Source of the DNA: Hypoxylon rubiginosum
Lineage: Eukaryota > Ascomycota > Sordariomycetes > Xylariales > Hypoxylaceae
Assembly (NCBI GenBank): GCA_902806565.1
Contig: CADCXA010000015.1
Coordinates: 620,001 to 684,000 of the forward strand
Direction: 5' to 3'
DNA: 64,000 nt
In this document: positions 34,976 to 49,076 of the stretch, one piece after another
Layout: every line of letters starts with the position of its first letter
How positions within the stretch are numbered: the first letter of the stretch is position 1
Position numbers and translations under genes: made by a program
Notes under the pieces: generated by a model
Seen by the model: the letters and a program-made list of their open reading frames with translations, nothing else
What the model was told of the DNA's origin: nothing
Database searches by the model: none

Positions 34976-36456
34976 GATGATAGTATATCTCTACTCTCTG
35001 TAGAGAATTCGAAATAGCAATGACAATAAGACGAAAGAGGTAAGACGTAGGTGATTAGAAGTGGAAAAATAACAAAAGTAATCCTCGGCGGCCCAAAAAT
35101 TGGGATGCGATGCGCTGCACAGCAACCACTAGCGGCCAGATCCAGCCGGTAAGAAATAATAAGAAGAAGCCGGGAACGAAGAGTTTGACGGAAAAAGAGC
35201 AAAGAAGGAAAGGAATGCCAAGCCTTTCTACTACAGCGAAAGGGCGGGAGATTGCTATTTCAATGGAAATCCAAGTTTATTACTAGCAAGTTCTTGAACA
35301 CAAGAAGGGAGAAGCCCGATGTGTATGTGTAGTGCGTGTGTTGCCATTCTGTGGGTGGCGTTTGTCGCAAACCTGCGGCAGACTTTGTTACAGCTGGGGT
35401 GTTTCAAAGACGACGGTCTCGGACGGGAGCCAGCGTTGGTTGGTTGGGGGCTGGGGGGGCTTTGGGGCTACACCAAATGAACATTGTACGGATACGACGA
35501 GATCGTTCCAGGGGTTGAAATCGGGATAGGGGGGAGACGCGTAGGGGGACAAGGGCCCAAGGGGGTCGCATCGTCAACCTCGATTACGCACAGCCTACCT
35601 GTCAGTTATTCCTAAAACAGAACGCCAAGGGGGATCGGATCGCCGCCCGAGTCTGTTCTTGGATATATCATTACGGGATAGAAGCTTCTTCAATTCACTA
35701 GGGATTCATCTTATACAATATGACTACAAGTTTGACAGGCCCAAATACAGTGATCATTAGTATTAAGAGCCTATGATATGACTTCCAGGTTGTCATAATA
35801 TCATTGTCCATGAGTCTAGGACCGCATCGTATCAAGAGGCCATAGCTCGCAATTTATCCAATCATCCATCCATACTTTGGCGCCTTATGCAAATGCATAC
35901 TCGAGACACGTGTAAATCCTCAACGAAGCACACATTGATCACTTCCGATAGTACAAAGAATATTTAAGTGGCTTGACTATTTCGTTAGATGGATTAATTA
36001 TTGTCTGTAGGGGGAACCATATGGGAGGGATAAGGCCGAAAGAGCCAAGTCCAACAATTCATCAATCATGAAATGAAATGCTATTAAACGTTTAAATGTC
36101 GGGCATATCAAAGAGGTCTGATCTATGAAAATATCAGGTAGTGCACCTGGATACAGCCTCGTCGGCTGCCTATTCCACGAAGCCTCCACGATTTCATGAA
36201 CCGTCTATACCCTAAACTCCTGGACTACCCATCACTCTTATAGATATGTGCAGCCCATGTTCGCGTAGTCGTGGCCTATTAGCTTCGTATAACTTGTGTT
36301 CCGATCGAGTTGACGATATGCAGTCCTGTGTTCCCGTTTAACATTCTCCGTGGCCGCTCAGCTGGTGGTACCAATTTGAGTCTAAATATCATTCCAGGCG
36401 TCTTAGGTAGTCCAAAACAAATACAAACGTAGGTGAGTGGTAATTCGCGTTCCACA
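34976..36456. other. Intergenic, no supported gene
   Basis: About 1.5 kb. The part near 34976-35280 is the likely promoter of the RCR-like gene. A G-rich patch lies at 35440-35570. Short frames at 35332-35529 and 35998-36189 are not supported. Confidence 0.55.
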
Positions 36457-37212
36457 TTACAATGCTTGAGTGTCGTTAGTGTTGCCAATCCGTAAGTTGG
36501 CCTCTTCTGAAGCTTCTTGCAGTGGCTCCGGCGCGGTATACCCATCCGGAACCGTCTTTCGTCGTCTCTCCTCGCCAGCCTCAACAATTTTTCGAAGTGT
36601 GATCATCCGTCTTTCGAACTTCTCAACTAGATTGGTGTAGTCTTCGGGGTCTCCCCGCTCGCGGTCATGTTGACCGCTTCCGCCGCCACTTCCGCTACCC
36701 GAGCCTTGTCGACTTGCCGTACCGGATATCTCGCCTTCTGAGCCTATAGCGTTACTGTCTACGCCTTCGATTCGGAGCATAAGTCGATCTGCTCGGCTGC
36801 TGCTATCTCCGCCTTCGTTACCGTTATTGCTCTCCCCATCAGACGAAGGTGGTGATATCTGACTTAGTTGAGCATCAAGCACCGCCCACGACGACGATAG
36901 GCTCGAAGCCCAAGCAACGCTATATCCTCCACTGGGGTCGGGAGCAAGGTCCAGTATCATGGCTCTGTTGGACGGTAAGGCCGGGTCTGCGGCAGATCCG
37001 TCGAGTTCCGGTTCGAGATCGGCTAGTGCTTGTGTTAGGACGTCTGGGTCATCGTCGCTGAAGATGTAGCGCACATGTGGATGATGAGTTGTACGCGTCG
37101 ATGTATTATTCACGAGGGTAAAGATGGGCGCAAATGGAGGTGGATCGTGATGCTGGTGCTGGTCGAGCAAGGCGTCCGCCACCGGCGTTTGTTCCGATGC
37201 AGGGTCCGTCAT
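36457..37212 (-). CDS. Orphan protein, fungal-type, acidic and disordered
   Basis: Single exon, 251 aa, starting at the ATG at 37212. Residues 24-105 look folded: PPPFAPIFTLVNN, then HPHVRYIFSDDDPDVLTQAL, then NRAMILDLAPDPSGGYSVAW, alternating strand-like and helix-like parts. Residues 110-190 are Ser/Gly/Asp-rich and disordered (GSGSGSGGGSG). A charged helix follows (EDYTNLVEKFERRMITLRKI, then EERRRKT). I do not recognise the function. It lies in tandem with APC11, 809 bp downstream of that gene's stop on the same strand, which does not by itself imply a shared role. The frame length and ordered N-terminal half support coding. Confidence 0.7.
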   Translation of the reverse strand: MTDPASEQTPVADALLDQHQHHDPPPFAPIFTLVNNTSTRTTHHPHVRYIFSDDDPDVLTQALADLEPELDGSAADPALPSNRAMILDLAPDPSGGYSVAWASSLSSSWAVLDAQLSQISPPSSDGESNNGNEGGDSSSRADRLMLRIEGVDSNAIGSEGEISGTASRQGSGSGSGGGSGQHDRERGDPEDYTNLVEKFERRMITLRKIVEAGEERRRKTVPDGYTAPEPLQEASEEANLRIGNTNDTQAL

Positions 37213-38020
37213 CTTAAGGGTTCGCAGTTGGGCGGCATCGAGTCTATGTGTACAAAATGAGGAGATAGTACGTTAGGATGGAAATGTTGAAGAGAAGACT
37301 GGCGCATCGTGACTCCCAAAGGTTCCCATGTGTTGGGAAGTTAATGGATGGGCAGATGGGAGAATGGCCCCCAGAGGGTTTGCTGAATGGGTTGAAGTAC
37401 CTTTGATTTAGTGATGGAAGACTGCAGGTGGTGTCATGCAAGCTGCAAGCCAGCGAGTGGTACCTATTCCAGGTATCCACATCAAGAAAGCCTGGGCAAA
37501 AAACCTAGGTCCTTAGTCCTTAGGAAGCCTAGCACCTAGGCTGCTAGGTAGCTCGCCTGACCTTAGCTGTCATAGCTTCTATCTTATCGGTATGTGGGGG
37601 AGGGAACATTTTTGGCGTATCCCGGTACGAAATGCCCATCCACATGCACATGCAGGGACGGGCTCTCCGCGGAGTAGGACAGCCAAATAGCGACAGCGAA
37701 TAGGCAAAAATCGTGTTGTAGACCAACGTATTACTGACATGCCCTTCTCTCCCATTTGCCAACCTCCAAGGACATTCTATTCTATATTTAGTAAACCAGG
37801 TAAGTGATATTATTTGTGTATATAGATAGACGACTTACTATTTATTCATCAATTAAATCTCCTTACCTACATAAGGTAGGGGGAGTATAGGAAAGCATAT
37901 AGGCTGGTGAGTAGGGAGTAGGGTATTGTGTAGCATTGCTTCGTAAAGGTCCCTCTATAGACACCAGAAGAATCACGATTCGAATATGCATGTCCTAAGA
38001 CACTCGAATCTTCCTAATTA
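37213..38020. other. Intergenic between orphan and APC11
   Basis: About 810 bp, with several CCTAGG-containing words at 37503-37550 and short TA-rich runs. It holds the orphan's promoter and APC11's 3' end. No gene seen. Confidence 0.55.
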
Positions 38021-38512
38021 CTATTCCTCCACTGCGTCCTGTGCGTCTTGCTGCTCGTCAGCCGGCTCTTGGGCTACTCCGGTCTCCCACTCAAACTCTG
38101 GATAATCTGTTAGTTGAGTGCCACTAGAAGAACGAAAAGCTTTGAGCTTACTTTGTCGACACATCGGGCATTGTCCTTTGGCTGAGTCTTGTTTTATCCA
38201 TTCCATGATGCAGTGCTTTTGTGGTGTTAGTATGGAAGTTATCTAATGTCTAATAGTTGTAGCAAAAGGATCTTAACTAACCATGTGGAAGTTATGGCCA
38301 CATTTGCCTGATACTAGACAGGACCAGTCAGTTAATCTGACAACTACACGAGAACGCGACGGTAACTTACGCAAGCTGCAATCATCACCAGGATACTTGC
38401 AGGTTGGACATGTACCATCGAAATGGACTTGGCAGATACCACACACGTCGTCTTCAGGAAGATCCCATCTCCATGTCGCGACGGCATCCCACTGCTGGAT
38501 CTTGACCTTCAT
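38021..38512 (-). CDS. apc11: Anaphase-promoting complex subunit 11 (RING-H2)
   Basis: Four exons on the minus strand: 38512-38371, 38313-38282 (32 nt), 38215-38152 and 38097-38021, giving 104 aa. APC11 is the catalytic RING subunit of the APC/C ubiquitin ligase that drives mitotic exit in the nucleus. The start MKVKIQQWDAVATWRWDLPE is the classic APC11 N terminus. CGIC, then CPTCKYPGDDC, then CGHNFHMHCIMEW, then CPMC supply the zinc ligands of the RING-H2 plus the extra third zinc site. The last intron is placed so that CRQ continues as KFEWE, the family ending; reading on without it gives a poor match. The tail after FEWE is 20 acidic residues longer than in yeast. The start codon lies about 250 bp from the AT-rich block. 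Confidence 0.93.
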
Positions 38513-39329
38513 TTTTACTAGCCGAAATAAGTGAGGGTGAGGGGTTGTTGGTTGTTGGAGTTGGGGTTGGAGTTGTTAGGGGACGGAAATGAGAGAATCT
38601 AAGACGACTTCCCGGTGTCTTAACATTTATTATTTTATTGCTGGTGTGTTATTAACTTCTTTTTATTTCATTAGTACTGCCACAATTTCACCGACCAATC
38701 ATATACTTAGAATCACCCCGCACTTTTCAACATTTTCCTTTACGGTTCTATCGTAACAAGGTTTATAAAAGTACAAATAATATAAAAAAATCACATAAAA
38801 TAAGTTCTATTAAACTATACCAATTATTAATCTTTTTAAGCCGTGGTAAAATAAATTAATTAATTTTATAAAAAATTTATTAAATATACGTTAAAATATA
38901 ACTAGTTAATTAATATAAGTGTTAATATAACGTGAAAAAATATAATAAATTTAATTTTTAACTATAACTTTTTTTTTTAAAAAACATATATTAAGGTATA
39001 ATTAGCTAATTAATATAAATCTTATATATAGTATAAAAAAATATAATAAATTTAACTTTTAATTATAACTTTTATTTTAATAAATATAATATTATATAAA
39101 CTTATAATATAACTTTTTTTTTCTTAATTAAAATTAAATAAGTTTTATAAAATTTATAATATTTTAAATTATATTATTAATTACTATTTTTATAACTACT
39201 TATTTATAATATTTAATTAATTTACACTATTAATAAAACTTATAAAAAGATATTTAAATTATTTAAAATTATTTATTTAATTTTAATTAAATATATTTAA
39301 AAATTAAAAAACTAAATAACTTTATTTTT

Positions 39330-40150
39330 AATTATTTAATTAATTTATAACTTTTTTAATAACATTTATAAAGTTTATAAAAAAACGGCTTGGTTTTTTA
39401 ATTATAATATAAATAAATTTAATTAAGTTTGGTTAAACGTGTTTAAAAAATATATAAGTTTATAGGAAAATATTTTAATATATTTTAATTATTATTTTTA
39501 AATATATTTAATTAAGCTTGGTTAAACATATTTAAAAAATATATAAATATATAAAATAAAATCTTAATATATTTAAAATATTTTTAAATAAGTTTAACTA
39601 AACTTAGTTAAATGTATTTATAAAATAAATAACTAGATTTTTAACTATTTAATTAACTTATAACTTTTTTATTATATTTATAAGTTTTATAAAAAAATAT
39701 TAATTTTTTAATTAGCTTTAAATATAATTAATTAAATTCAACTAAATACAATTAAAAAATATATAACTTTTATTTATTTAACTTTTAATTATTTAATTAA
39801 CTTATTACTTTTTTAACTACGTTTATAAGCCTCGTAAAAAAATATTAATTTTTTAATTAGCTTTAAATATAATTAATTAAATTTAACTGATTATAGTTAA
39901 AAAATAAATAAACAATTATTATTCTTATTATTTAATTAATTTAAACCTTTTTTTATTACGTTTATAAAGCTTATAAAAAAACATTTAAATTTTAATTTTA
40001 ATTTAAATATATTTAATTAAACTTAATTAAATATATTTAAAAAATAAGTAACTTATAGTTGTTAAAACCTTTGAAAATAATAAATATATTTAGTAAAATT
40101 TAACTAATTACATTTAAAAAATAGGCAGCTTATAACCGGTTAAGCTTTTG
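39330..40150. repeat. Degenerate tandem array, about 90- and 140-bp steps
   Basis: The word TTTAATTAA(A/G)CTTGGTTAAA or a decayed version of it, followed by TATTTAAAAAATA, recurs at about 39408, 39499, 39590, 39721, 39865 and 40004. The two units from about 39631 and 39777 share most of their 140 bp, including TTTTTTAATTAGCTTTAAAT. The steps are near 90 bp in the first part and 135-145 bp in the second. Found by eye; AT-rich sequence makes chance matches common, so the edges are approximate. Confidence 0.6.
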
Positions 40151-40713
40151 AAAATAAAATATATTAGTTTAAAAATGGATTACTTATATTAATTTAAGTT
40201 TTTAATTATAAATATCTTTTAAATATTTTATGTTATATTAATAATAAAACATTAACTTATATTTATATTTATATATAATAAAAAATCAGATTTATTTTTT
40301 TATTTTTATATATTTCTTTTCTTTTCTTTTATTTTTTTATTTTTTTATTTTTATTACACTTAGGTTTTTTTTTTTATTCTTATTTAACTATAACCTAACT
40401 TTTAACACCCATAATAAGCATCTACTTAACTTATTAAACCATATAATAAAATAAGTATTTTTTAATATTAAAGCTTAATTATAAAAATTTTTTAAATTTA
40501 AAATATATAAATATTCCTTTTTATTTTTAATATTATAGCTACCTTTTATTTTAACAATTAATATACTATTATTATAACTCTTTTATTTATTATAATTTAC
40601 TTTTTTAGAAATATATATATATTTACTAAATTTATTTAAAAACCAAATCTATTAAATAATTTTATATTTTAAACTAATAAAAAATAATTATCTATTAATA
40701 ATATTAAACTAAA

Positions 40714-40736
40714 AATAATAATAATAATAATAATAA
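40714..40736. repeat. (ATA)n microsatellite
   Basis: Seven or so ATA/AAT units in the AT-rich block, directly visible. Confidence 0.85.
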
Positions 40737-43700
40737 AACTAATTTTAAATAAATAAAATTAACTTATTAACTTATATTTTTTAAAACTATAAAATTATTT
40801 CTTTATTATTTAATTTTAAATTTTTTCTTACCTTTTTTATATGAATTTTCCGTAAGAATCGCCTTTAATTATTACTTTTTAAATTAAAATTTTAATAACT
40901 ATCCATTAAATAATATAAATAATCACTTTATAAAGCTATAATATTTTAAAATTTTTACTAATAATAAATATTTTTAATTATATATATAAGCTTTTTATAA
41001 TATTAATAACTTTTTTAGCGGACCTTTTAACGCCTTTTTTATAAGGGGCTACTTTATGTTATAATTTTTTTTCTTTTTTTTAGTTAATAAAAGTTTATTA
41101 TTATAAAAGTAAAACTTATTTTTTAATTTTTTTTAGAATTTTAATAAGCCACATTAAAAACAATTTTATTAAAAGGATAATCCTTATAAATTAACATTGT
41201 TCTTAATTATATTTATAAATAAAAAGGCTTTTACTTTTATAAATTCATTGGATAATTTACTTCTTTTATTTATAGTTTTTAAAAAAAGTAGCTTTTTACT
41301 GTTATTAATATTAATTAACTTAATTATAATAAATAATAATTTAAACTTTTTATTAAAACTTATATTAATATTTACCTTATTAAAATTTAATGAAATATCT
41401 AACTTTTTTTTAAAACTTAAGGATATTAAGTGTAAAACTAAGTAAAAACCAGTAATATTAAGTGTGTTAAAATAAAGGTTGGAATAAAATATACTTATAT
41501 TTAATTTTAACTATTATATTTTAATAATGTTTGATTGTTTTTAATAAAATTTAAAAGAAACTAATAATATATTAGTGTGTAATTTAAATACCTAAGTAAT
41601 TTTAATATATATTTATTTTTTTAAAACTTTTTATTTTATTTACTTTTTATATAATAAAGTATGTTATAATAAAACATATTAAGTATGTTTTAAAGACGTT
41701 AATTTAAAAGAAAATAAATTTTATATATATTTTTTTTTATCTATAAGTTTTTTTACTTTTTATTTAAATTTCTTATTTATATTTTTTAATTTTAATTAAT
41801 ATTAAATACTTTTTTTAGTTACTGTTATTTTGTTTATTTTTAACATATAAACATCGTTATATTTTAACATATAACCAAGTTTTTTTAAAATTTATTATTA
41901 TTTAGAACTAGCTTATTATAATTATATATCATCTATTTTTTTTTTACTTTTACGTAATAAATGTACGTAAATTTATTAAAACTTATATTAAATGTAAAAA
42001 AATTTATACGTTATTTAAAATAACCTTTAATTTTTATATAAAAGATTTTTATTATATTTATTATTTACGTTATATTTTAAAGCGATGTTAATTATTAGGT
42101 AAAATTAATTTAAATGTATTTTATTAATTTAAGTGTTTTTAAAAATCTAAAACTAAAAAAAACAAAGTAATTAAATAATAATAGTTCAAGCTTTAAAATC
42201 TTTTATAATTATTTTAAATTTTAAATTAATAGTTTTTAAAATAAAACTATTTGTCGTATCCCCTACATTTTTATTATAAAAAGTAACTAAACCTTATTAA
42301 GTATTATAAAACCTAGTTATATGGCGATAAATTTTTATAGATAAATATTTATAATATTAGTATTATAAATAAGTAGTGTAACTTTTATAATACGTTTTAT
42401 TAATTTAATAAACACTTTAAGAAGAAAATAAAAAAAAATGGTATTTTTATATCTTATTGTAAAAATAAAGATATATAACTAATAAAAATCCATGAATTTC
42501 CTAAGTTTTTATAATTGTTATTAATCGGCTCCGACTTGAAAACTTAAAAGTTTTAAAAAAACATCTAGTAATTTAACTTCATTTTTTTTTTTATATTTAT
42601 TTTATATAAGCTTATTAATTATAATATTAATAACTTAAATCCCAGTTATTTTTAAATTTAAAAAGTTTTATATTATATAACTAGTTTTTTAGAAACAGTG
42701 TAAAACAAGTAGCTTAAATATATTTAACTATATTTTTATAACTTATAATTAACCGTTTAATATTAATTTATTGTTAATAGTAATGATTTAAACTTAGATA
42801 TTTTAATATAACTTTTTAAAAAGATTTATATAAATAATTTATATATTAAAAAATATATTATAACTTAGAAATAAATATAAAAAACCACAAATAATTTAAA
42901 AAACTTAGGTATAAATAATTTTATAATTTAATTTATATTGAAATTTAACTTAAATATAATTTTTAAAAAAAGTGTAAATCGGTAACATAAAAACCTTTTA
43001 AGGATTAAAAATATTATTAACATCATTTTAAACGCTGTAAAAAAAGGCTAATAATAGAAAAAAATCATTTTAATTAAATAAGCTGTTATAAAAGGAATAT
43101 TATTCTTTTATATATATATTCTTATAAGTTATCCAGTATATATACCATTTATTTATATATTAATATAATTATATAGAGGAACTAGCTATAATTTAAATAT
43201 ATAACTTTATAGTAAAGGTTATAAAAGGAGAAACTTATTTTTATAATAATATTTTTAATATTATTTATATAATCGTAAATAAGGAGTATTAGTTTTGTTT
43301 ATATTTAGTTAACTTTTCTAGTAATATTTAATTAATATTTAAACTATTATAAAATAAATCACTTTAAAATAATTAAAATATAAATAAAACAATTTATAAA
43401 AAACCTTTTAAAATAGTTTTTATAATATTGTTTTAATTAAAAATATTAATTTAACTAATATTAGTTATAGTATATACCTATTATTTTTATTTATTAGCAG
43501 TGAAAAATTTATATTTTGTTATTATTAAAACTTAATAATTATTATTTACTATTTAAATTAACCAACTTTTTTTATTACTTTTACTATTAATTTAAATTAA
43601 TTAGAAATAAAAAATAAACTTCTTTTAAATTAAACTATAAGTAATTAATTTAATATTAATATTTATGTTTTTAACTAAAAATAAAAAACACTTTTAAATA

Positions 43701-46700
43701 ATATTATAAAGAAAAACTGCTTTGGTAAATATTATGGTATAGTTTAAACGATTAAATACTAAAAAAAAAACTTGCTTTATATATATTATTTAATTTTTTT
43801 ATTATTATTAAATTATAATTAATTTATAAAACTTGTAAATATTAATTATATTATATAAGTTAAAATTCTAGAAACTGATATTAATTTAAATAATATTTTA
43901 TAGTAAATAATATTATTTAATATAATATATAAACCTTATAACGCGGCGAATTTAAAATCATTTTATATAATTAAAAACCATTATTTTAAAAACTTTTTAA
44001 AGTTATTTTACTTTAAAACTATAATTAAATTAAACAAATATTTAATATATAAATAAAAATTATATATTAAGATTTTAAGTTATTTAAAACTAATAAAATA
44101 AAATAATAACTAAATAATATTATATAATTTTTTTTTTAACTAGAAATACCAGGCGTATATTAATATTAAAGTTTATGTTATCGTAAAAATAATTAAATAT
44201 ATTTATAAATATATTTATAAAAGTAATAATCGGATTATAACTTATTTATATTAAGGGAAAATATTACCGTAGTAAAATTAAAATTAAAATTAACCTTATA
44301 ATAAAATTAATAAATATTTATATAGCTATTTTATTAAATTATATAAATTAATATATCACTTTTTAAAATTTCTAGTTTATAATATATATTTATTTATCCA
44401 ACCCCTAGTTATCTATTTAAAAAAAAAGGATAAGATAAGATACTATGTTAAAAATAACCTTAAGTTAATAGTAAAGGCCTTGAAGTAAAATTATATAATT
44501 TTTATAACGTGGTTTAAATATAATAAGGTTTATAAAAATAATTAAAATATTTTATATTAAGATTTTTTATGTTTATTTTAATAATATATAAAAAAAAAAT
44601 AAATGAGATATAAGTGAAAGATGGCGGGGAAGTTTGGTTAGATATATTTTGTTTATTTAAAAGCTAGCGAGAAATTTTATTTATAAATACTTCTTATTTT
44701 AGTTTTTAAAACTAAAGATTAATTTAATTTAATAAGATATAATAATATTTAATATTTAATATTTTAAGATATTTATTAAACTTAAGGCCTTTTAAAAAAT
44801 AATAACTATTAAGAAAATTTCTTTAAAAAAGCGTAGGTATTTTTAACTAGCGGTTAATTAAAAACCATTTTTATATATATTTTATGGGAGGGTAACATTT
44901 AAAATCTAATTTATATTTAAAATAAATTTTAAGAGTTTATATACGACGATTTAATATAAGTATTTAATAAAATATAAAATTTACTTAATTTAATTAAAAC
45001 TATTTATTTAAATTATAATTTACATTTAATTAAAATAACTGTTATAAGCTTGAAAAATTAAAGCGAAATAAGTTTTTTTTTGTTTTAATTTAATTAAAAG
45101 AAGGTTTATATTAATTATTTACTCGAAAAAAAGTTAAATTATAATTATAATATTAAAATAAGTTTATATAATAAAACGCTTTTAATATTAAATAATAATT
45201 AATATACTGTATATAATATTATTATAATAATTATTAAATAAACTTTTTTTTTTACATATTTTTACTTATAAGGCCTAGCTGGAACCAAGAAAATTTTCCT
45301 ATATTTAACACTTTATTATTATTATTAATTAAAAGAAAAAATTATATTATATATAGTTTTATTTAATATTGTAACACTTTTATTATTTGGTGGAAAAACT
45401 GTTTATTTATAATTTAAAATTCTTATTATTTTAAATAATGATTTAATATATAATATTTAAAAAAAATTAATAAAAATAAATCTTTTTTAATAAATATTAT
45501 TAATTATTTAAAATAAAATCACTATGTAATATAAATATATGTTTAAAATAGTTTATAAAATGTTATATAATATATAAAAGAATTAATCTTTATTTAATAG
45601 AATATTTATTTTGTTTAAAAAAAATTTTATATAAATCTTGTTTATAATTAAAAAAAAATCAAGGCTATAAGTTATTAACACTTATTTATAAAATTTATTT
45701 TTATAGTTTAAACTTTAAAAATTATATTTAACAAAGAATATAAGGGTTTAATAAAGTGATATAAAAAATATAAAATTCTTATAATAACTTTAAATAATTT
45801 CTTATAATTTTGAAACTAATAAATTAATATTATTATTTAATATAATGAAAACATTTAATAGTATTAAAGATTTTTATGATTATATTTACTTGAAGGAAAT
45901 CCTAGATAATATATTATATAACTTAAATATTTTTATTTTTAAATTTATTTTATTTATATATAACGTATTTATATAGAAAATTAATAATAATTTATTATTT
46001 AACATTTTTAAGAAGGAATAAAAATATTTTTTAATAAACAAGTTTATTAAGATAAATAATTAACAGGTTAAAAAAACATTAATTAAAATAATTTAAGTTT
46101 TATAATTAAAAAGGATACTATTAGTTAAACTAAAATTAAAAGTTGGTTTTTTTATTATGGTGTTATATAACTTAGATTTTAACTAAGGCTTTTATAATAA
46201 TATTTAAATGGTTATAACTTAGCTTGGTAGGTATAATATAAGAGCTAAGATTTTTAGTAAGTTGTTTAATAAGACGAAATATATTTTACTAAAAATTAAG
46301 TTAATTTAAGATGATAAGAACCAATTGTTTATATGGTTTAAATGGTAGTTTTTAATATTAATTTACTTTGTTATAATTATAAACAAATTATAAAAATAAT
46401 TTTTTAATATAATTAATATTAATTAAAAAATTTTTATATTTATATATAAGTAATTTTATATAACTATGTTAAAAGTTAGGTTTGTTTAAAAGTTAAAAAT
46501 CCTAAAAACATTAAAAGTAAAGTTTAATAAATTATTAAATATTATGTATTTTAAAATCTTATAAAAATTAATAAATAATTAAAAAAAAATACTACAAATG
46601 ATATTATATTTAATATATATATAAAACACTTTTAATTAATTACTTAACTTATTTTCACTTTTTAAAATAAAAAATTTTATTATGTTTTAGTTATTTTACT

Positions 46701-48752
46701 TTTTTTATTATATTAAGTAATCGAAATAATAAACTATAAATCGCTTTAATTGTTTTAAATAAATAAATATTAATTAATTTTTACTTTATTATAAGTTTTA
46801 TATTTTTCTTAACTATTAATAGTAAAAGATCACGCTAAAAAAAAATTAAAGTTAATATAAAAACATTAACTGGTACATTATTTATTTTAATATATTTATT
46901 AATAACTACTAAAAAAATTAATTATTATCACTTAAATTTATTAATATTTATATATTATATATTAAATTAATAAAAACATTTACTTTTAATATTATTATAA
47001 TAACAACCAGTATATACACCATTAAAATAATTAAATAAAATAACATAATATTAAAATTTATTATTATTTATTTTATAGTTAATATAGTTTTATTTTAAAG
47101 GTAAAACAATATTATATATTTATATATAAATAACTAATAATAATTAGAATTTTTAGGTTAACTAAAAAAAACTAATATAAACTTATTTTTATAATTAATA
47201 ATTAATATTTCATTTAATTTAATTTTTTTATAATAATAAACTTAATTTTTATATTATATATTTAATAAAAAAGTTTATTTAATAATAAGCTATTAAATTA
47301 TTAATAAAATATTTACTTAAAAAAACAATAAAACTTAATATATATATAAATTATTAAATATTAAAATTATAATATTATTTACCTTTATTTTTTTAATTCT
47401 AGTTAAAATTTATTATATGTACTTAATTAAATCTTTATTATTTTTTAGTATAAAATAATTATTATTTTTATTAATATAATAAAAAATCTTAAGCGTATAA
47501 AATAAAGCTAAAAAATAATTTAACCTATCTTAATTTAAAGCTAATATTTATTTTTAATTAAACCTAGGAAAATTAAAATAATTTATATTATAAAATAATA
47601 AACTTAATAAATAAAAACTAGCGTGTTAATTATTACTATTTTAACTTATAAAACTATAAGGTTGTTTTTTTAATTTAGTGATAATAATTATTATAAATAT
47701 TATTTTTATAATATAAAAAAGCTAAAATAAAACTAAAAGATCTTTTAAAATTAATAAGGTCCCCTAGGAAATGTTTTTTATAAGCTAAAAAAAAATCCTA
47801 TAAATTATATAAACTTAAATAATATTAATTAAAAATAATTATAAAAATTTATAAAATCTAAAGATTTAAACTAGATAATTATTTAGATTAAACAAGTAAA
47901 AAAAATATTAAATAATTTAAAATTAATATTATATAAATCATATTTTAATAATAATTTAAAAAAACATATAATAATTAAATATATATTATATATTAAAAGT
48001 AAACTAATTTAAAATACGTGTAAAATAATAAAAAAAATAAAAGTTTTAAATAAATTATAATTATAGAGTTAACCAGTATTAGTTTAAATAAATAAGAATT
48101 ATTTAATTAGATATTTTTAACTTTATATTATAAAGTTATAATATAAAAAAAAATCTTATATTTTAAAAATATAAAAAAATATTAACTTGGAATTTTTATT
48201 AAATAATATATAAAATAATAAATTAATTTATTAAACCATTTTCTTCTTATTTATATATATATATTTTATAAAATATTATTCTTATAAAAACACCTATTTA
48301 AAAAATATTATAAATTATATATATAAAAAAATAATATATAAAAAAAAATCTAACCTTTTTAATTATAATATATTAAAAAAAACCTAACTTTTTATAAATA
48401 AGATATTAAAAGAAATTAAATCTTTTAATAAATATAATTATTATAAGCACACTTAAAAACAACTTTATAATTAATTTTAAAATTAATATTAATAAGAAAC
48501 TTAATATTAATAAAAGTTATATAAAAAATAGTTAAAATAAAATAATTTTTATAATAATTTAAACTTTAATTATTACCATTTATTAAGCTAAGTATAAATA
48601 TAAATAACTTTGAAATAAAATTAAAATTAGCAGGTAGATAAAATGATATAAACTTGATTTTAATATTTAAGTATAAAAAATTAAGCTTAGTTTCTTTTTT
48701 TTAGCTAGGCTAGGAATCATTATTTAAGTTACTAAAAAAAAAAAAATTAAAA

Positions 48753-48753
48753 C

Positions 48754-48790
<37 letters not shown>

Positions 48791-48819
48791 TTCGTTGTTA
48801 CTGTTATTATTATTATTAG
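48753..48819. repeat. (TTA)n microsatellite with a TCGTTGTTACTG interruption
   Basis: A run of about 13 TTA units, then a short G/C-containing break near 48792, then five more. The longest trinucleotide repeat inside the AT block. Confidence 0.9.
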
Positions 48820-48977
48820 TAGGTTTAAATTACTTAATGTATATTAAAAACATTAATCTTTTATAATAATATTTCTAAGAAAAATATTTAAAATTATTAT
48901 TATTACTAAGCTTTATTTGTTTAGTATATATTAAATAAACTAAGCGTTTATTTAAATACTTAATATCACTTTTTTTT

Positions 48978-49076
48978 TCAACTTTATTTACGTTTTTTTT
49001 TTTAGTTTTGTTTATGTTTTTTTTTTTAGCTTTGTTTACGTTTTTTTTTTTAGCTTCGCTTATGTTTTTTTTTTTA
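48978..49076. repeat. Tandem T-tract repeat, about 24-bp unit, four copies
   Basis: Four units of the form (A/T)AGCTTTGTTTACG followed by 11-12 T residues. Copies differ by C/T or G/A changes (ATTTACG, GTTTATG, GTTTACG, GCTTATG), as expected from C-to-T decay of an originally regular array. Confidence 0.85.

Noticed and set aside
41197..41445. Open frames in the AT block (also 49112-49294)
   Set aside because: Short, Ile/Leu/Asn/Lys/Phe-only products expected from composition.
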